The notes: generated from the letters alone by a model not told the origin. DNA of 64,000 bases from Opeltia flavorubescens (GCA_000442125.1 KE546965.1:1302001-1366000), one strand, 5' to 3'; positions 10,797 to 21,737 are shown, counted from the first letter of the stretch. Numbers and translations are program-made.

Positions 10797-11140
10797 CGAC
10801 GAGTTTTTGGGTGTTAATTTGGTCATTATAGAGAAGATGAGTTCTGGCATCGCGATGAGTGATATGGTACAGAATAATTGGGCGATCGCACAAATCATAG
10901 ATCGATACACATGGTAGGCTAGTTATAGTGTGCATAGGTACTCAGCTCTTCAACAGCTCGGCCTTTTCCATACTCGAATGATGAACATGAGTAGGCTTAT
11001 TCCGATCCGAAGAACCTTAGCGCCCACACAAGGCTAAGCGAGCCCACGCAACAAGCGGCTCCGCGACATCATACAAGGACTATCACAAGTCAATTTTACT
11101 CCCACATACGATCTTCGGCTTGTCAGTACATATACACATC
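10797..11140. other. Intergenic region, thioesterase / RPS5
   Basis: 344 bp between two genes on the same strand; presumed 3' UTR then RPS5 promoter. No distinct feature recognised. Confidence 0.5.
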
Positions 11141-12047
11141 ATGTCTGACAGCGGAGAAGTTGAAGTTGAGAACCCAAGTGGGTACATGGTCCTGCCCAAA
11201 GATGTCACAGCAGAGATTGGCACCGTGAAGCTCTTCAACAAGTGGTCATACGAGGACGTCGAGGTCCGCGACATTTCATTGACGTGAGTTATCTTCATCG
11301 TCGCCTTCCGGAAGCCTACCGCGTTCTCCCAATGCAAAGCAATGGGGAATAGACTTGGAACATTTAGTTCGGCGAAAGCACGGGCAGAAGTCGAGCAATT
11401 ACTGTTTGCGGATCATCTAGCTAATACAACATTTCATCACGTCTAGCGATTACATCCAAATCCGCGCTCCCGTTTATATATCCCACTCAGCCGGTCGCTA
11501 CGCTATCAAGCGTTTCCGGAAAGCACAATGCCCTATCATCGAGCGCCTCACAAACTCTCTTATGATGAACGGTCGAAACAATGGCAAGAAGCTCATGGCT
11601 GTCCGAATTGTTGCCCATGCTTTTGAGATCGTATGCTCATCCCCTTTCCATTCATGTAAACAAGTCAAGACTCGCTTTGTAATGCTCTAATACGGTCACT
11701 CTGTTATTAACCTTTATGGGTCTCGACAGATCCATATCATGACCGACCAAAACCCCATCCAAATCGCCGTCGATGCTATCGTAAATTGCGGCCCCCGGGA
11801 AGACAGCACTCGTATCGGATCTGCGGGCACCGTCCGCCGCCAAGCCGTCGATGTGTCCCCTCTTCGCCGTGTCAACCAAGCAATCGCATTGCTGACAATC
11901 GGTGCAAGAGAAGCATCGTTTAGGAATGTCAAGAGCGTGGCGGAGTGTTTGGCGGAGGAGTTGATCAATGCGGCGAAAGGGAGCAGTAACAGCTATGCGA
12001 TCAAGAAGAAGGATGAGCTGGAGAGAGTGGCGAAGAGTAATCGGTAG
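11141..12047 (+). CDS. RPS5: 40S ribosomal protein S5 (uS7)
   Basis: Three exons (11141-11283, 11447-11630, 11730-12047) give 645 nt, 214 aa. The sequence is unmistakable: [22 protein letters not shown], then [63 protein letters not shown], and the terminal [14 protein letters not shown]. uS7 sits in the head of the small subunit at the mRNA exit and contacts E-site tRNA. The first intron (163 nt) is the longest in the window, common for highly expressed ribosomal protein genes. Length matches the family. An ambiguous base at 12074 lies in the 3' flank and does not affect the protein. Confidence 0.98.
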
Positions 12048-12592
12048 AAAAGGTTGGTGTTGGAACATCTGTGNTGGCTGTCGTGAGGCGGGAAGGCAAA
12101 TACCTGCTAGAATGCGGCAGGGGGAAAAAGATCAATTCGGACAGCTCCCAACAATATCGTCCCAGTGCAATGAGAATGAATCCAGATTGTAGTTTGAAAG
12201 CCCGCTGGGGTAGGCTCCAATTCGGCCTTGGCTAGCTTTCTGTTCCTTCTGTTCTTGCTCCCTGTTGGAGGTCATAGGATACTTATCCTATGACCCTCAA
12301 TTTCCCCATTCCTCGATGTGTATCGTATGATGTTCAATCCAAGTGACTTGGACGATCACAAGTCCTGTTCTCAGGTCCACTCTTACGGACCAGTATCATG
12401 ATCAATGGCCGGCGTAGACGCGGCGCGATAATCTATCTTCCCCAACATCTCTTTCGGCAAAAATGCAATTCCTCGTCATCTCTGCTCGGCCCTGATCATG
12501 ACGCTTCTCTAAACGATTGCTGAATCCACTCGGATCCCACAGTATGTTTAAATCCTGTACCGAAGTATAATCCAACCCAATGCTCCTTCCCA
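12048..12592. other. Tail-to-tail intergenic region, RPS5 / PAC4
   Basis: 545 bp between convergent stops. Contains one undetermined base (12074) and the perfect inverted repeat at 12270-12295. No coding frame with family similarity. Confidence 0.5.
12270..12295. repeat. Perfect 11-bp inverted repeat with 4-nt loop
   Basis: ggtcataggat and its exact complement flank the loop actt. It lies 223 bp beyond the RPS5 stop, between convergent genes. It could fold in RNA from either strand; a role in 3'-end formation or separation of convergent transcripts is only a guess. Confidence 0.6.
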
Positions 12593-13118
12593 TCATCCCT
12601 TTTCTCCTGCTCCAAGCACTTTCATCACTTCCTCAACGGCAGCCCTGACGCCCGCCACCTCCTCCTCAACAGTAGGGTTCCCGAAAACCACACTGCATCC
12701 GACATACGTAGGTTTCTCCGTCTTCCGCGCAAGAATCTTGGCGACTCGTGTAGTGAACTCGATGCTACTTGGGAGGGAGTAGAGCGCGGTACAGAGGGGT
12801 TCCGAGGGTTTAAGCCTCTGTGGTCCCCTCGTAAGTGCTATTTACTTATTGAAAGTTGAATTGAGAGAAAATGCGTACGTTAGGCATAGCATATACGAAA
12901 GAGCCCAGAGAGCTCATCGAGCCGCTGGTTGATGGATCGGTCGAAGTCAGGAAAATCAGATTCGAGGTTTCGAGGGTGGTGATTTGGATGTGGAGGCTTG
13001 TGTGGGGGGAGAAGGGAAGGGGGATGGCGAGGGTTCGCGGGCGAAGGGTCGGAGACGAAGGAGAATCATCCGAAGAGGCCTGGGTGGTAATTTGGGGGCT
13101 CTTCATCATGAGAGGCAT
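12593..13118 (-). CDS. Proteasome assembly chaperone 4 (PAC4/PSMG4-like)
   Basis: Two exons (12879-13118 and 12593-12817; 61-nt intron with donor GTACGC and acceptor CCACAG) give 465 nt, 154 aa. The frame is open a little further upstream but has no ATG there, so the start is 13116-13118. After a disordered N-terminus come HTSLHIQITTLETSNLIFLT, GSFVYAMPN, PLCTALYSLPSSIEFTTRVA and KILARKTEKPTYVGCSVVF, ending in an acidic helix (VEEEVAGVRAAVEEV). The order (beta sheet, then LARKTxKxxYVxxN/S) is that of the PAC4 family. PAC3-PAC4 heterodimers assist formation of the proteasome alpha ring in the cytosol. Sequence conservation in this family is low, so the call rests on the C-terminal half. Confidence 0.72.
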
Positions 13119-13881
13119 TGTAGAGTCCAATGGGGAAAAACAATGAGGGCTGGGTCAAAACAAACAGCCTGGCCTCGTTTTCGTATACAGCTTCTTGCAG
13201 ACCAACATCACCCCTGTCTCCGATCATGGCGCTTCGCCATGCAATTTAATATTAATATCGGAAAGCAGGCTCCTTGGCCTATCGACCTGTTTTGAAATGC
13301 CCAACCTGAATTGTCATTCAGACATGATGCTCTTTCCTTCCCTTTTCCTGCTTAATTCAGTGCCTTACTCATAGACTTTGCAGTCGCTCATACATGTAAT
13401 GCCGGCAGCACGCAAGCAACATCCTACCCCCCTGATACGCTACGAAACTGGTCATGGTCAGAACATACATTAGTTTAGAGCTGGCTTCGTTGTATGATAT
13501 GTGAAGGAAGTCGCGACCAATCTGCTTTTCAGATTCACAAAAGGATCAAAGAAGCTCTTCTTGATTCCATAACTACCTCTATGCTCTCACGCTCATTTAC
13601 CCTTTTCGATACATACTGTTTCTTTTACCTATTATCCTAGCGTTGCCTCGAATTTTGAATAATCTTATCTCTTTGATCTCTGCGACAAAAATCAATTCCA
13701 CCAGAGCCAACCTTTGACATAGTAAGTCAAGGGCTAGTGGAAAGGCAGAATTCGCTCTTTGTGCTACGAACTTGGTCGAACCAGCTGGTCTGAGTTGTAA
13801 GTTTGATAATACCCAAGCCGGACCATAAACCAGCCGGGAATTTATCCTTTCAATTGGCTGCTTTCCAACAATAACCAGTCC
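13119..13881. promoter_or_regulatory. Divergent intergenic region, PAC4 / thaumatin-like
   Basis: 763 bp between divergent starts. A pyrimidine-rich tract (about 13550-13640) resembles fungal promoter CT tracts. Nothing else recognised. Confidence 0.4.
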
Positions 13882-15217
13882 ATGGCTGGGACAAGCTTGT
13901 TTGCAACCACCGGAATGTCTCGCTGTAGGCGGTCAGAGCGATTCAATCACACCAGGAAATTGTTTCTATCCCCAATAATTGTTCTTCTCCTTCTGCCATA
14001 CGTCGCTGCAATTCACCATATGGACCGCGGGCCGTTAGCATGGGTCAACCGACGAGCAGACAACAGGCCTTTGAAGATCACAAATCAGTGCAAGGAGACC
14101 ATTTATCCTGGCATTGGAACACAGGCAGGCACCGGCCCATCTACTCAAGGCTTCAAGTTGACGTCTGGACAAAGTCGTGATCTTACAGTCAGTGCAGATT
14201 GGCAGGGCAGAGTTTGGGGGAGGACCAATTGCAGCTTCAATGCTGCAGGCACGGGACCTGCCAGCAGTGGGACAGGCGTCGCTTGCGGGACGGGCGATTG
14301 TGGTGGTACTGTCAATTGCAGAGGCACGGTACGCTGAAACAATCAAGTAATTTCAAAGAGACTGTGGACTGAACTCATCACAGGGAGTTGTCCCGGTTAC
14401 CTTGGCCGAGTTCACTTTGAGTTCGTCAAGCGGCCAGACATTTTACGATATATCTCTTGTTGATGGTTACAACATTCCGTTGGGTATCATCGCTATCAAC
14501 TCGGACGTACCTCCGAACTTGACGAATCCAATGTGCATTGGCACAGCCAGTCTGCTTGCTGCAGCTAATTCTGCAACGGGCCGCGATTTCGGGAGCAGTT
14601 CAACATACCAGATTCCTTTAGACGAGTCTATCTCTTGGAATGACGTTCAGGGTTGGTGTCCGTGGGATCTGCAGCTCGATCCACCCAAGAAGCCTGGGGA
14701 CGGTGTCTATCCTTATCCGGATGACAACATCAAGCGGCCGTACTTTAACCCGTGCTTTTCTGCATGTGCCAAGTATAGTAAAGCATCGGACTGCTGTACG
14801 GGTTCATACAACAGTCCTACGGTATGCAAACCAAGTCTCTACAGCACGCAATCGAAGAAAGTGTGTCCGGACGCGTATAGCTTCGGTAAGTTCTGGGACT
14901 ATTACTCTCAAGCGTTACTACTTACCATTGCCATTCTAGCGTTTGATGATCAGACTTCGACCTTCATCATCCCCTCGGGACCCGGATTTGAGGTCGTCTT
15001 CTGCCCTCCTGGACGATCATCGACGATTTTGAAGAGTATGTCGAGCCAACGGATGGAACTTGCTCGGTATGGTCTCAGCGCGAAGTTACTTCATGATGCG
15101 TCCAACGCGACCTTGATTGCCGCTCAGAGTGTTGGCTCGGCTTCTTTTGCCTTCAATCGAATACTGGCCATCCTTCTGCCGCTTATGGTGATTTTAGTGA
15201 GCTGGTACAGGACATAA
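13882..15217 (+). CDS. Thaumatin-like protein with signal peptide and C-terminal anchor
   Basis: Three exons (13882-14328, 14384-14885, 14940-15217) total 1227 nt, 408 aa. A second in-frame ATG at 13915 would place the hydrophobic signal segment (LFLSPIIVLLLLPYVAA) nearer the N-terminus and may be the real start. The mature part begins with LKITNQCKETIYPGIGTQAG and contains FKLTSGQSRDLTVSADWQGR, VWGRTNCSF, GDCGGTVNCRG, AEFTLSSSSGQTFYDISLVDGYN, CFSACAKYSKASDCCTGSYN and VCPDAYSFAFDDQTSTF. These are thaumatin-fold landmarks with the conserved cysteine pattern. The C-terminus ends in a hydrophobic run (FNRILAILLPLMVILVSW) that fits a GPI-anchor signal. Fungal thaumatin-like proteins are cell-wall associated, some with beta-1,3-glucanase activity. 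Attachment to membrane or wall is inferred. Confidence 0.88.
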
Positions 15218-16297
15218 AGTGGGGGGTCTAGGGTTGATGTCTAAAGCTTGAAGCTGAGTAGAACAGTCAATACTGAGTTCAGGTTCGGACAAGATAACTT
15301 GCATCTCTCCTCACCTCTCAGACTGTAGTCTTGTTGTCAGTAGATGGCTTCCAACAGACCAGATCTGGCACATGTCCTGTGCAGTTCCCTTGCCGACCGA
15401 TCAGGATTCAAAAATAGGTATTAAGGCGCGTAATTGGCCTTGGAAGGGTTAGTTTCAGAGGATTTTTGGCAATTGGCGGCGCAGGAAACCAATCATGTGC
15501 TACTGCCTAAGCCTTCAAGTCTGTCACGACCTGCACGAAAGAGACTCGTCACATAGGATTGCGCAAAAGCCAGTCGCTCATTTGCAGGACGCCCGATATT
15601 CAATGAGAGACGGCTGTTNCCTTGAAGGACTTGGGTGTGGAGGAGGCATGGGACGAACTATGTCGCGTTGGAATGCCTCAATGATTACCGACATCCTTCC
15701 AAAATAATCTCTATTCTTCCATTTACCACCCTGATGCCTCGCGATGAACGCTTTAGCTGATGTGACGGCATTCCCAGAGGCCCTTTCGGGCTGACACTTG
15801 ATTGATCAGGATGAATCTCATAGCGGCCGACGACGGGAAGGCCAGTGCAGCTGCAGGCCCCCTCCCCCCAAGCACCGTCGTGCCGCAATCTACTGTAGGG
15901 ACGACGCCACCTCATGAAATATTGCGACTCCCCCACCAGCGACAGGACAACGGTGACTGGGCCACAGCTCAGCTTCCCCGCCTGTCAGCATGGCCCACCA
16001 TTTTGTTCAGCCTCATGCTTCCGGATGACTGAACGACCTTAATCCCTACCTATACTCCCATTGCTTTCCCTCTACTTCCCTTTCCTTGCCTCTAGCTGGC
16101 CTTTCAGCATGGTCGCCGCAACAGACCGAGTCACGGTCTGAGTAGTTCCCGCTCTTTCATCTTCATAATCACCTCCATTTTCCTTTGCCTCCCATTCGCT
16201 TCCCTCTCCCAATCAATTCTTGCCTTGAGTTCGATATCAAAGAGCTCCGCTCTGAGCTGCAATGCAGCTGCTCGGTTCCAAACAGCAGCAGCCTGCC
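15218..16297. other. Intergenic region, 1.08 kb
   Basis: Between the thaumatin-like and four-TM genes, same strand. One undetermined base at 15619. The last 250 bp are CT-rich (tctacttccctttccttgcc at about 16071-16090), typical of a fungal leader. No gene recognised. Confidence 0.45.
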
Positions 16298-17683
16298 ATG
16301 GCGCCTTTGTCCAAGTGGAAGCAGCCGAGGACATTGATCGATTTATACCTGGAGAAAGATCAGATCCACTGGTACTGGAGGCTATTGGCGATGGTATCTG
16401 CGGCCTTGATAATGATAGGGTAAAGTCGAGAAAGACATGACTGCCAAATGGAAGCTGACTTGCTCCAGCTTTCTTATATTTCCCGCATCTTTCCCCAATA
16501 CTCCGCAAGAATGGAATACTTCAAAGGGATCTGGTATCGTTGCTGGCGTACTCCTCGCCATCGGCTTTGTCTCGTCAGCGATTCTCGTGCTCGTCTGCAA
16601 GAGCTGGGTGTTCCAAATGGACATCATCTTTTTGTAAGATCATACATTCATGTTTGATAAGATTGACTGCTAAGACCATTTGCGCTCTGCAGACCATGTC
16701 TTTTTTCCTCCTTCCTTGGTTTAATCAATGTCACAATCGCCCTCTCTACCCGACATGGCAATCAATCCATTCTTAATTCATCTTCCGTTACCGCTCTTGT
16801 TCTGTCCATTTTCTCCACAACAACCTACCTCACCCTGTCACTCCTCACTTTCCGCAAAATCCATGTCGTCCGCGCCCGCGACGCTCTACATCGCCATCGC
16901 TCCGATTCTGAATCCTATCACCTCCTCCCTGAAGACGAAATGCAGCGGCAGCAACTCCTCCGCCTCCTGGAACGCCGAACTACATCTAACAACAAAGCTC
17001 ACAAGCCGAGTTCTGCGGAAGCAAGCCAGAGCACTTTCCGCATTGATCTTCCTGAGAGTTTGAGGAGGATGGAGACAAGGCTGACAGCGCCGCGACACGT
17101 CTACGAAGGGAGGAACGAAAGGAATAACAACTTCAATGACAGAAGCCACAACTTTTCCCCGCTTAGCCCGTCCGCGAGCTCTAGGTGGACCTCATCACCA
17201 TACCAAGCCGTCGCACAGGAGAACGGCCCATCACCACTCCTACCGCAAACCCCACTGTCTCAACCGGAACAGCTGATACCCGAACGCAATCTCTCACAGT
17301 CATCGCAAGCGCCACCGTACAGCCCCGGTGAAGTCGAGGCTCCGATCGAGAAGAGAGGCGAAATCGCGGATCTTACGGGTGAGGTACATCCACTGGAACG
17401 GGAAGAGAGAGCGAGACCCCAGTATCGGGTCGTGGACGCGCCGCCAGATGGGAGATTATTGAGCCCGGATCCCAGCCCGAGGAAGGTTCGGAGAGCGCCT
17501 GGTGGGAAGGGGGATAGGGACGTGAGGAGGCAGAGGAGCACGAGCCGGGAGAGTAGGAGGGCGGAGATTGAATTGGAGAGGGATTTGCATGGAGATGGGG
17601 GGAAGAGGGCGGAGCTGGAGGGGGTGAGAGTCAGTCCGAGGATTATGAGGGTGCAGACGGATGGGTCGTGGGGCAGGGGGTAA
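16298..17683 (+). CDS. Four-TM membrane protein with long disordered tail, function unknown
   Basis: Three exons (16298-16419, 16469-16633, 16693-17683) give 1278 nt, 425 aa. The start ATG heads MAPLSKWKQPRTLIDLYLEK. Four hydrophobic segments follow: WRLLAMVSAALIMIGFLIF (about 28-47), GIVAGVLLAIGFVSSAILVL (about 60-79), DIIFLPCLFSSFLGLINVTI (about 87-106) and VTALVLSIFSTTTYLTLSLL (about 120-139). Both introns fall between or inside segments and restore them exactly. The remaining 270 residues are polar, rich in Ser, Pro, Arg and Glu, and surely cytosolic and disordered; an acidic HLLPEDEMQ follows the last TM. The layout recalls small fungal four-TM proteins of unknown role. I do not recognise the family by name and assign no function. 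Confidence 0.7.
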
Positions 17684-18125
17684 AAGGTGGTGGATTTGAT
17701 TTGGGAGCTTGGGCTAGGGAGTAGATGGTTACGGGGTTAGGGAGGCGTTTTGGGCCTTCTATCGGATTCGACCACTGTAAATGGAAAGCATGGAGCATCT
17801 GGCGAAAAGCTGAATAGGTGGGAGTCTATTGATCGAGAACGATTCGAAATGAAGAAGCTTTTTTATTGTCAATTATATCATGCATGTATAGACCCAAATC
17901 GTCCTACTCCATCCAGCATATACAGAGTTTTCCTTTTTACGTCGATTCATATTCTCTTCAACCCTTTTCGTCTTCATTCATATCTTGCGAAGCACATTTC
18001 CCCCCTTTTCTCTTCATCGATACATCTTGCACCTACGGTCAATCAACCGCAATCAACTAACCAGCTAATCAACCAACTGATCATACCATCCAACAACTAC
18101 CATTCCCTCCTTCATCACCGCATGC
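17684..18125. other. Tail-to-tail intergenic region, four-TM gene / LEU4
   Basis: 442 bp between convergent stop codons. AT/CT-rich; no gene recognised. Confidence 0.45.
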
Positions 18126-20322
18126 TCAATGTACGCCATTCCCCACGACCACCTCACCGTCACCGACATTTTCACTTTCACTGACCAAATTTTCAAGCTT
18201 CGAGACAGCATCAGGTCCGCTCTTGGGCGCACCGTTGACTTGTAAGTGCTTGAGGTCCGGGTGCTGGGTATTCTGGCGGCTCTGCGGGCGGAAGGGCATC
18301 GGTGTGTTGGGGCGAGAGGAAATGAACTATATCCCATCCATACCAGTCAGTCACACAGTCTTTTACATTGCCAGTTTCCAAAGAACAGGAGTCCGCCAAA
18401 GGAAGTACAAGGGAGAGTCAATGAGGAAGAGGAACATACCGAACTCGCCGCCCCTAACAAGGCGATCAAACTCGCCTGCACCACATCCTCATGAATCCCC
18501 ACCCCCCAAACCTTCTCCTTACTTCCCACTGCCGTTGTAGCCTCGATATAAGCTGCGCTCTTAACGTTCCTTCCCTCACCGGGCGTCTTCGTCTTCTCTC
18601 CCAAGCCGTGCTGGTGGTAGTTTACAACATCGAGATCAATACCCAATGTCCCTAGCGCATTCGCCAGCGAAGAAATCGGCCCATTGCCCACGCCGTGGAT
18701 GTTATGTTCCCGATCATCGATCGCGATGACGCCGGCGAAGATACGCTTGAGGTTTCTCGTGTCCTGCGCGCGGCCTTTTTCCGGCGGAGCGGGGCTCGCG
18801 GACCGGTCCGCTGTAATGTTATAGTCGACGAGCGTGAACCGGGGCTTGGTGTTGAGGTGGTAGGCGTTTTCGAACAGTTTGGAGATCTCTGTGGGGACTA
18901 GTTCGCGACCAAGGGAGTCGGCTTCCTTTTGGACAATTTTCGAAAAGGCGATCTGTAAGCCTCGAGGGAGGTCGAGTTCGAGAGAGCGTTGGATGATCCA
19001 GGCGACGCCTCCTTTGCCGCTTTGCGAGTTGACGCGGATGATGGCTTCGTAGGTGCGGCCAATATCTTGGGGGTCGAGGGGTAGATACGGGAGTTGCCAT
19101 GGGGATTCACTTGTTGCGCCAGAGGCTTTGCGGGACTGGAAACCTTTATTGATGGCGTCTTGGTGGGAGCCACTGAAGGCGCAGACAACGAGTTGGCCTC
19201 CGTAAGGGGCGCGGGGATGGACAGGGATTTTGTTGCATTCTTCGACTATGTCGATGATGGGGTTTATGTCAGAGAAGTCAATATTGGGGTGGATGCCTTG
19301 TGTGTAGAGGTTCAGGGCCAGGGTGACAAGATCAACGTTGCCTGTTCTTTCGCCGTTGCCGAAGAGTGTGCCTTCTACTCTGTCGGCACCGGCCATTTGG
19401 GCCAGCTCGGCTGCTGCAACGGCACACCCACGGTCGTTGTGGGGGTGGAGAGATACAGAGACTTTCTCCCGCTCGGATATATTGCGACAGAAGTATTCGA
19501 TCTGATCGGCATAGACATTTGGGGTGGACATTTCAACTGTGGCAGGAAGATTAAATATGATAGGATTCGCTTCTGAGGGTTCCCAAGCAGCCTTTACAGC
19601 CTCGCATATGCGGATAACATATTCTGGAGAGGTGTCTGAGAAGGTCTCTGGGGAGAATTCGTATGCCCATTCGGTACCAGCTTGGGAAGGATCGTCCTTG
19701 GTGATGGATCGAGCGTAGGTGGTGCAGTCAACCGCCAATTTGATTCCTTCTTCCTGGGTGAAGCCAAAAACTATTCGTTGAAAGCACTCACTTGTTGCCA
19801 AGTACAAATGCAGCAAGGCTTTCTTGGCTCCTTTCAAGGAGTCAACGGTGCGCCGTATCAGATCCTTCCGACATGGTGAGAGAACTTGCAGCCAGACATC
19901 GTTTGGCACCACTCCAGGAGTTTCCACCAGACGACGGGTGAAATTAAAATCCGTGTCGGAAGCCGAAGGGAAGGAGACTTCGATTTCCTTGTAACCGAGC
20001 TCAACCAGCATTTGGAAATAGCGGTACTTCTGGCCCGAGTCCTGGGAGCCCTCTGTCAGCCATTTTACCCTCCATTTGATATGCGAGGACTTCTAGTAAC
20101 AATCAATGCTCACCATGGGATCGACTAGGGACTGGTTCCCATCTCTTAGATCGGTGGACAGCCATCGCGGGGGTTTTTCGATGGTTTTGGAAGGCCATTG
20201 GCGATCAGGGATGTGTAGAGGTTTGAAAGCTCGATATTTTATGGATGGATCTCTCAACCTGGATCAGGTCAGCTGGTAATGACCAAGCACTCGAGCTGTG
20301 GAGCTCTTACCTACATGGGCAT
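18126..20322 (-). CDS. LEU4: 2-isopropylmalate synthase
   Basis: Four exons on the minus strand (20315-20322, 20114-20258, 18440-20041, 18126-18326) give 651 aa. It condenses acetyl-CoA and 2-oxoisovalerate, the first committed step of leucine synthesis. Exon 1 is only 8 nt (ATGCCCAT) and yields [18 protein letters not shown], the conserved cytosolic-type start. Catalytic-domain motifs: [17 protein letters not shown] (metal-binding Asp), [29 protein letters not shown] (HxH), [18 protein letters not shown], then the regulatory domain with [12 protein letters not shown] and [20 protein letters not shown]. The last intron (18327-18439) joins AASS to FISSRPNTP and a 67-codon terminal exon that ends at a TGA. 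Leucine feedback usually acts through this C-terminal domain. Immediately upstream lies a presequence-like ORF, so the enzyme's targeting is an open question. Confidence 0.95.
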
Positions 20323-20331
20323 TGTGACTCA

Positions 20332-20478
20332 AGATGAATCGCCCCTACTCGAGCGCTGATTGAAAATCGGGATGTTGTTGTTGGAAGAATATCTTGTGAA
20401 GGGGTCTGAGCTGGTAGTAGGGGCAGCAGAAGCAGCAGAAGATGAGAGGAACCGTTTTGCATGGAATGGGCGTTGCAT
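20332..20478 (-). other. Presequence-like 49-codon ORF in the LEU4 leader
   Basis: On the minus strand an ATG at 20476-20478 opens MQRPFHAKRFLSSSAASAA and 30 more residues rich in Ser, Thr, Asn and Arg with no acidic residue in the first 24 positions, a classic mitochondrial presequence profile. It ends at TGA 20329-20331. After GTC ACA comes the LEU4 ATG in the same frame. Yeast Leu4 and many fungal homologues exist in a mitochondrial form made from an upstream start. Whether this ORF is ever joined to the enzyme (readthrough, alternative splicing) or is only a relic or an upstream ORF cannot be told from DNA alone. Confidence 0.55.
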
Positions 20479-20990
20479 ATTATATGCGAGAGCTGCGTTG
20501 GCTTGTGGATTAAAGTTTGGTGAAGATTTGCATTGTGTGGGGTTGTCACAGTCGTAGATTGCGGGGAGGGAGATCCCGATGTCGGCGGATCGGCATAGGG
20601 AGCATTAGGGGCATAGTGTCCGGCAATGGCGCGGCATCATTCAATCTCTACCCCTCCGCTAAGCCAAGCTATGATACACACAGATGTCGATACACCGATT
20701 TAAAGAAGCTAGCTTGTATACTGCACTACAAAAGCGACTTGAACGCTGAATCCAGCGTGGATTTGTTCAACGCCCCGTCCCTATCAGACATGGCTTCTGT
20801 CTAGCGTGAACTTGAAAGACAATAGGCCGTTGTTGATAAGATAGATACATGGCCCACATTTGACCAGTCATGGATATCCATGTGTAGAAGAATATAGCAT
20901 GTTTCCTAATCCCAACTTCTTCTACTCAGCAACCAACGTAAAACACCTACTACCGGCGACACTGCATCTACAGTAGGGAACAAATTCTCC
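20479..20990. other. Divergent intergenic region, LEU4 / SGNH hydrolase
   Basis: 512 bp upstream of the presequence-like ORF, running to the start codon of the divergent SGNH gene; presumed promoters of both. No leucine-responsive motif identified with confidence. Confidence 0.45.
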
Positions 20991-21737
20991 ATGCCAAAAT
21001 CTAGTCTTAAATCCCTTCGAATCCTGTGCCTTGGTGATTCCTTAACTGCCGGCTACTCTGGCTACGGCTATTTTCATTATCCCTATGCGAAACAAATACG
21101 AGAGAAGCTAAGAGAGCATATGCCTGATACGGAAGCGACGGTAGATATTTCTGGGCTGTCAGGAGACGAGGTGGTAGAAGGTGAATTCCTCCGGAGGATG
21201 GAGGGAATGTGCACCAAGGCGAAGCATGAGCCATATGATTGAATCATCGTCCTGGGAGGGACAAATGACCTTGGGATGGGTCAAAGTCCTGTAAACATAT
21301 ATGAGGCTCTACGTTTGTCATCTGACTCTGAAGACGCCCCAATTCTGGATCTACTAATGCCACTGTTAGAGGAGGTTTGGAGAGTGGCGCTTGACACTGG
21401 AGCGAACGTACTTGCGTTAAGCGTACTAGAGGCAGCCTACACCTCAGGTGACATTGTCGAGCGGCGAAATGAGTTGAACAATCTGATTGCTGGTCGTCAA
21501 GAAGATCGATTGTAAGTCTGGCTGTTCACGCTCGGGGATGCGATGATGGTAGACATCTTGGACCCTGACATTGAACGCAGTTGCTTTTTGGATCTGTGTA
21601 CCGCAGTCCCCTACTTCACCATGAACGACACAATGAGAGAGATGATATGGGATGATGGACTGCATTTGACCGAAGATGGCTACAAGATGATGGGCGACGC
21701 CATTGCCGGTAAGCTGCTCGAGCTGGTGAATAGTTGA
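20991..21737 (+). pseudogene. SGNH/GDSL hydrolase with internal TGA
   Basis: Two exons (20991-21511, 21581-21737) give 226 codons. Block I is RILCLGDSLTAGYSGYG (nucleophile Ser17), followed by a block II glycine in ISGLSGDEV, block III VLGGTNDLG, and block V WDDGLHLTEDGYKMMGD with the catalytic Asp and His. The family is that of small fungal GDSL esterases. The coding frame is interrupted by TGA at 21240-21242, directly before block III, in the context YD-stop-IIVLGGTND, where relatives have Trp (TGG). No plausible intron removes it. Everything else, including the intron (donor GTAAGT, acceptor CGCAG, joining DRF to CFLDL), looks functional. So this is either a very young nonsense allele, a sequencing error, or a stop codon that is sometimes read through. 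Confidence 0.75.

Noticed and set aside
18130-18243. Small plus-strand ORF ([15 protein letters not shown]) followed by GTAAGT
   Set aside because: It is the antisense of the last LEU4 exon, which continues the enzyme in frame after an intron.
21240-21242. Selenocysteine at the TGA of the GDSL hydrolase
   Set aside because: Ascomycete fungi are not known to use selenocysteine and the expected residue is Trp.
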